Position numbers and translations under genes: made by a program. From Bacillota bacterium (GTDB lineage: Bacteria; Bacillota_C; Negativicutes; JAEYSJ01): DNA of 10,030 bases. The notes under the pieces are model-generated. The model was not told the origin of the DNA and did no database searches. It saw only the letters and a list, made by a program, of their open reading frames with translations. The stretch's first letter is position 1, and every line of letters starts with the position of its first letter. The stretch covers positions 1 through 10,030 of the forward strand of contig JAEYSJ010000181.1 in NCBI GenBank assembly GCA_023434855.1, written 5' to 3'. Of the stretch, positions 7,569-10,030 are shown one piece after another.

Positions 7569-7683
7569 CAAAATGTTGAATACTGGTTAAGGCTTGTGGA
7601 ATTAGTAAATAAGGTCAGCATGGTGAGTAAAGATCCCATTTATATTGTTGAATTGTACTTAAGCAGACCGGATAATGTTTTAA

Positions 7684-7710
7684 CAGCAACCCTGTGTTGC
7701 TGCTTTTTTT
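7684..7710 (+). terminator. Intrinsic terminator of the TetR-MFS operon
   Basis: CAGCAAC (7684-7690) and GTTGCTG (7696-7702) form a 7-bp stem with a 5-base loop, followed by seven T at 7704-7710. It lies 115 bp after the MFS stop and 13 bp from the end of the convergent LysR gene. On the minus strand the hairpin is followed only by TTAAAA, so termination of LysR transcripts here would be weak. Confidence 0.85.
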
Positions 7711-7723
7711 CGCTTTTTATATT

Positions 7724-8611
7724 TCATGTGTGCCAAAGTTCTTTGGTTAAAGACAGAAAAGCGGTGAGTGCAGGTGACAACCACTTGTTTTTATGATAGG
7801 CAATTTGAGTAACAATGCCAAAATCCTCTCCCACCCAATGCAAATCAACTAACTGGCCGCTTGCTAATTCCTGAGTTATTGCAACCTTCGGCAAAAGTGT
7901 AATTCCCAGTCCGTTGATAGCGCATTGTTTCATGGCGGCTACACTACTGAATTCCAAGATGGTTTCCGGTTGTACGCCGGAATTTGACAAAATGTTTTCC
8001 CAAATAATGCGATAGCTGCATTTCGGCTCAGATAATATAAGCGTTGAGCCTTGTAAATCTATTGGTTTGACTGTACCTTTAGTTGTTAAAGGATGACCGG
8101 CTGCGGCGACAACCACCATTGGTTCAGCTGAAATAGTTGTGGCAATTAATTCAATATGATGGGCTTCTTGCCGAAAAAAGAAGGCAACATCTATGATATG
8201 ACTTTTTAACCAGAAGTGAAAATCATCGCATGTCCCGGTCTTAAGCACTATTTTCACCGAAGGATGGCGTTTGCGGTATTCTTGTAATACCATTGGCAAG
8301 CGAGTAGCGCATAATGACTCAGGTGCGCCGATTACAATCGATCCCCGGGGGACTGCCGAACCGGAAACAGCTTCTTTGGCTTCGACGGAAAGATGTAATA
8401 TCTGTCTGACATAGGTTAAAAAACATTCACCATCACCTGTTAATATAACTTGTTTTCCGAGACGTTCGAATAGCTTTGTATCTAGTTCTTGTTCCAAAAG
8501 TTGAATCTGGGTAGTAATGCTGGACTGAGCATATCCTAGAACTTCTGCAGCCCGGGTAAAACTGGCTGTATTCGCAACTGCGCAAAACGCGTGTAACTGC
8601 CTGAATTCCAT
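7724..8611 (-). CDS. LysR-family transcriptional regulator
   Basis: A 295-residue regulator of normal LysR length. The start is the ATG at 8609-8611, with a modest AGAGG-type site about 11 bases upstream. The N-terminal winged helix-turn-helix (about residues 1-60) has FRQLHAFCAVANTASFTRAAEVLGYAQSSITTQIQLLEQEL, followed by LFERLGKQVILTGDG. The remaining 200 residues are the two-lobed periplasmic-binding-like effector domain, with the typical GSIVIGAPESL entry (about 90-100) and GLGITLLPKVAI (about 235-246). It is divergent from the short GNAT-like gene, and their promoters overlap, so it most likely controls that gene and itself. The effector is not predictable. It converges on the MFS operon. 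Confidence 0.94.
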   Translation of the reverse strand: MEFRQLHAFCAVANTASFTRAAEVLGYAQSSITTQIQLLEQELDTKLFERLGKQVILTGDGECFLTYVRQILHLSVEAKEAVSGSAVPRGSIVIGAPESLCATRLPMVLQEYRKRHPSVKIVLKTGTCDDFHFWLKSHIIDVAFFFRQEAHHIELIATTISAEPMVVVAAAGHPLTTKGTVKPIDLQGSTLILSEPKCSYRIIWENILSNSGVQPETILEFSSVAAMKQCAINGLGITLLPKVAITQELASGQLVDLHWVGEDFGIVTQIAYHKNKWLSPALTAFLSLTKELWHT

Positions 8612-8650
8612 ACCTATCCCGACCTCTTATCAAATTTTCTGATTAGCTAT

Positions 8651-8679
8651 ATTACAATTATCAATTTTACAGATGTTAC
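8651..8679 (-). promoter_or_regulatory. Candidate promoter of the LysR gene
   Basis: Read on the minus strand, GTAACA (8674-8679, 4 of 6 to the -35 consensus) is 17 bp from TGTAAT (8651-8656, 5 of 6 to the -10). It overlaps the forward promoter of the divergent gene, an arrangement common for LysR regulators. The region is AT-rich, so chance matches are possible. Confidence 0.45.
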
Positions 8680-8694
8680 TTACTATGATACTAT
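8666..8694 (+). promoter_or_regulatory. Candidate promoter of the GNAT-like gene
   Basis: TTTACA (8666-8671, 5 of 6) is 17 bp from TACTAT (8689-8694, 5 of 6). A TATAAT at 8692-8697 overlaps it in a nearby register but has no good -35. The start would be near 8700, leaving a leader of about 100 bases that contains the direct repeats at 8706-8724. Confidence 0.5.
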
Positions 8695-8705
8695 AATTTA
8701 TATGA

Positions 8706-8730
8706 ATTATCCATCATTATCCATAAATGG
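8706..8730 (+). repeat. Two ATTATCCAT direct repeats at 10-bp period, running into CCAT-AA-ATGG
   Basis: ATTATCCAT occurs at 8706-8714 and exactly again at 8716-8724, so the copies lie on the same DNA face. The second copy ends in CCATAAATGG (8721-8730), a short inverted repeat. It lies just downstream of the forward promoter between LysR and the GNAT-like gene and may be a regulator binding site; that role is inference. Confidence 0.5.
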
Positions 8731-8797
8731 TTCATTATATGTTAATTTTTTTGCCGGAAGAATCTAATTGAACGATTTGAAAGAGGTGAAAATCAAT

Positions 8798-9094
8798 ATG
8801 AATCAACTTGTGACGGTTCGCCCAGCCAGAGACGAAGACGTTCTTGGCATTTGGCGTTTATTGCATAGCAATTGCAAATGTATCAGCACGGATAACCTTA
8901 CTAAGAATGTGCAGAATTTTTATGTTTTATTACACGGAACAAAGCTGTTGTCAGTCTATGACGATAGTCCAGGCAGTATGGAACGGCACCAGGCAGCAAC
9001 TGTCCATCCACTGTATCCTGAAAAATTATTAGGGGAGATTATCGCCAACGTAGTCAAAAATGTAATTCTTATAAATAAGAAGCCTACTAGGTAA
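8798..9094 (+). CDS. Short GNAT-like N-acetyltransferase domain protein
   Basis: A 98-residue protein. The ATG at 8798 is preceded by AGAGGTGA at 8782-8789; an upstream TTG at 8768 lacks an RBS. The first 50 residues, with VTVRPARDEDVLGIWRLL (about 5-22) and FYVLLHGTKLLSVY (about 43-56), look like the start and the beta2-beta3 strands of a GNAT acetyltransferase. Where the acetyl-CoA pyrophosphate loop (R/Q-x-x-G-x-G/A) should follow, the sequence is VHPLYPEKLLGEII, which keeps the V-x-P-x-Y part but lacks the glycine pattern. The protein ends about 50 residues short of a usual GNAT. It may be a small divergent subfamily, a non-catalytic binding domain, or a decayed gene; the intact frame, promoter and RBS argue against recent decay. 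It is divergent from LysR, which probably regulates it. Function unknown. Confidence 0.65.
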   Translation: MNQLVTVRPARDEDVLGIWRLLHSNCKCISTDNLTKNVQNFYVLLHGTKLLSVYDDSPGSMERHQAATVHPLYPEKLLGEIIANVVKNVILINKKPTR

Positions 9095-9101
9095 AGGAAG
9101 A

Positions 9102-9347
9102 TTATAAACTGATAACTCCCATGTTGGCCGGCCAATTTTGTACTCTGGCAAGAAGGCTGCGCCACTGCACTGAAGTCAGAACAACCTGTCCCGGGTCGAG
9201 AACATGAGCTGGTATCCGGAAGTTTTCCGTGCTGCCTAAGCCAGTGCCGGACAAATCACCGCCATAGGCGGAAATTGCCACCCGGTCAATTTTTCTTAAA
9301 GGGAGGGTCTGACCCAGGAAAAAGTCTTTACTTACGATTGCTCTCAT
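9102..9347 (-). CDS. Small hypothetical protein (81 aa)
   Basis: I do not recognise this protein. The ATG at 9345-9347 has a textbook AAGGAGG site nine bases upstream (9357-9363 on the plus strand), so the gene is probably translated; I discard the longer frame upstream of it. The sequence begins MRAIVSKDFFLGQTLPLRKIDR, then has a Gly/Ser-rich turn (AYGGDLSGTGLGSTENF, about 27-43), a possible strand IPAHVLDPGQVVLTSVQW, and a short end. It has no signal peptide, membrane segment or cysteine. It converges on the GNAT-like gene with only seven bases between stops and no terminator. A MITE-like element lies 63 bp upstream of the start. Coding status is fairly good; function unknown. Confidence 0.65.
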   Translation of the reverse strand: MRAIVSKDFFLGQTLPLRKIDRVAISAYGGDLSGTGLGSTENFRIPAHVLDPGQVVLTSVQWRSLLARVQNWPANMGVISL

Positions 9348-9410
9348 AATAAATAACCTCCTTATTTGTCTTTTTGGGAATACATTAATGTTTTGATAAT
9401 TCAATTCCTA

Positions 9411-9686
9411 GGAGTTTGTTGCAAAAGTCATTTTGGTGCAAGCCCGTCCACAATATATCTACATTTATCTAACGATAAACCCTATATTAAAGGCTGTTAC
9501 AAAATACCCGTCTCTGTCGTTAGGCCTTTCAGTAGTAACCAGATGTGCCTTTGCTGTGCGGGTTTCCCGGGCGTTTAACATCGGGGTATTTTATAACAGT
9601 TTAAAGAATATTAAGGAAAGTGTGTTTTTTGAAATACACTCTATTGTGGACATCTTGGATGATTCAAGGGTTTTGCAACAACCTCC
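9411..9686. mobile_element. MITE-like element, 276 bp, 16-bp terminal inverted repeats, TA target duplication
   Basis: The left end GGAGTTTGTTGCAAAA (9411-9426) and the right end TTTTGCAACAACCTCC (9671-9686) are inverted copies with one mismatch in 16. Each end is flanked by TA (9409-9410 and 9687-9688), as expected for Tc1/mariner-IS630-type transposition. Symmetry continues inward. GTCCACAATA at 9446-9455 is matched by its complement at 9642-9651, each exactly 35 bases from its own end. CTGTTACAAAATACCCG (9494-9510) is matched imperfectly at 9582-9599. The element is therefore one long degenerate palindrome with no convincing gene, and would be non-autonomous, needing a transposase from elsewhere. 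The IS family assignment rests on TA alone and is tentative. Confidence 0.75.
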
Positions 9687-9688
9687 TA

Positions 9689-9790
9689 ATTAAATAAGCT
9701 TTTTGCTTTAAGTATATAAAAAATTTGCCCGCCTGTAAATAATATTAATTGTTATTTAACAATTAATATCTAATTAAGTATTGTGTCAGC
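9689..9790. promoter_or_regulatory. AT-rich tract with 28-bp palindrome and candidate promoter
   Basis: ATATTAATTGTTA (9742-9754), two bases, and its exact complement (9757-9769) form a 13-bp-arm palindrome. The two-base gap suits a protein binding site better than an RNA hairpin. On the plus strand TTAACA (9756-9761, 5 of 6) is 17 bp from TATTGT (9779-9784, 4 of 6). This is a plausible promoter whose -35 lies in the palindrome, with a start near 9791. No gene is seen in this stretch. Confidence 0.4.
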
Positions 9791-9850
9791 ATCTGCGATG
9801 TAAGAAGAGTCGATGAATTCAAAACTACTTTGGATTCATCGATTTTTTTT
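9791..9850 (+). ncRNA. Candidate short transcript (about 60 nt): small RNA or attenuated leader
   Basis: The putative promoter at 9756-9784 would start RNA near 9791, and the intrinsic terminator at 9810-9850 would end it. No open frame of note lies between them, so the product would be a tiny RNA. Alternatively it is the regulated leader of the gene that begins just past the window, with the terminator acting as an attenuator. It matches no RNA family I know. It rests on two predicted signals only. Confidence 0.25.
9810..9850 (+). terminator. Intrinsic terminator
   Basis: TCGATGAAT (9810-9818) pairs with ATTCATCGA (9834-9842) in a 9-bp stem with a 15-base loop, followed directly by eight T (9843-9850). 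No coding gene on the plus strand ends nearby; the last one stops at 9094. It therefore ends either a short RNA or a leader. Confidence 0.8.
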
Positions 9851-10030
9851 CGCCGGAAATTATATTTATTGTTGCACCATTTTGCACAAGATGGTACATT
9901 TTGGTGGCCCCATTCGATAAAACTGCAGGGAACCATATTTAATCCATTCACGAAATGATGGGGTTCAGCGTTTTGGTACGTATATTGCATAATACACTTT
10001 TCAGATATATAAAGCCGTAAAGTAAGGAGG
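9851..10030 (+). promoter_or_regulatory. Upstream region and RBS of a gene starting beyond the window
   Basis: The window ends in GTAAGGAGG (10022-10030), a strong ribosome binding site, so a plus-strand gene should start within about ten bases of the edge. Upstream, TGCACCAT (9873-9880) and ATGGTACA (9891-9898) form an inverted repeat with one mismatch. The same stretch fits a weak promoter, TTGCAC (9872-9877), 17 bp, TACATT (9895-9900), with the repeat over it. CCCCAT (9908-9913) and ATGGGG (9958-9963) could pair in the leader. A second weak -10, TATAAA, is at 10008-10013. I recognise no known riboswitch and see no coding frame. Confidence 0.5.

Noticed and set aside
7596..7796. 66-residue plus-strand frame after the MFS gene
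   Set aside because: It runs through the intrinsic terminator at 7684-7710 and into the end of LysR on the other strand, and it has no RBS.
9433..9693. Plus-strand frames of 70 and 86 residues within the MITE-like element
   Set aside because: They follow the palindromic element, lack RBSs and recognisable sequence, and the longer one ends in the terminal repeat.
9872..9886. TTGCAC-N-TGCA as a sigma-54 (-24/-12) promoter
   Set aside because: The two GC elements are 10 bases apart rather than 11, and the GG of the -24 element is missing.
9763..9990. 75-residue minus-strand frame
   Set aside because: It crosses the terminator and half of the 28-bp palindrome, and has no RBS and no protein-like pattern.

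Overview
The window looks like a chromosomal stretch from an anaerobic, diderm (outer-membrane-bearing) Firmicute of the Negativicutes, probably Sporomusaceae. This is inference from three things: moderate-to-low GC, strong GGAGG-type ribosome binding sites with some GTG starts, and an HlyD-type periplasmic adaptor exporter in an otherwise Firmicute-like sequence. No rRNA, marker gene or database match fixes the taxon.

Layout. (1) 2-925: the 3' part of an alpha/beta hydrolase of the FrsA/DUF1100 type; its 5' end lies outside the window. (2) 959-5548: a tightly packed operon with a near-consensus sigma-A promoter and a perfect 24-bp palindromic operator. It encodes a TetR/AcrR regulator, an HlyD adaptor, two separate ABC ATPases and one ABC-2 permease. 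This is the gene set of the E. coli CecR/YbhGFSR exporter. Here the double ATPase YbhF is represented by two genes, and one permease replaces YbhS plus YbhR. The first ATPase has Pro where the switch His belongs, so the predicted ATPase pair is asymmetric. (3) 5581-7710: a second export module, made of a TetR regulator clearly paralogous to the first and a 12-TM MFS transporter of the MFS_3/EntS-like type, closed by a good intrinsic terminator. (4) 7724-8611 (minus strand): a LysR-type regulator. Its promoter overlaps that of a divergent short GNAT-like gene (8798-9094) lacking a clear acetyl-CoA loop. (5) 9102-9347 (minus): a small ORF of unknown function with an excellent RBS, convergent with the GNAT-like gene. 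(6) 9348-10030: a non-coding tract. It contains a 276-bp MITE-like element with 16-bp terminal inverted repeats and TA target duplication, a 28-bp AT palindrome, a candidate very short transcription unit ending at an intrinsic terminator, and a leader region that ends at the window edge in a strong RBS for a gene just outside.

How it works together (inference). Regions 2 and 3 are two drug- or metabolite-responsive efflux modules under sister repressors. Each repressor gene is first in its own operon and is probably autoregulated through a palindrome at its promoter. The adaptor, split ATPases and permease would form one tripartite pump, presumably with a TolC-like outer-membrane protein encoded elsewhere. 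I see nothing amounting to a new defence or biosynthetic system. The least ordinary parts are the split asymmetric ATPase pair, the paired TetR modules, and the non-coding tract with the MITE at the right end.
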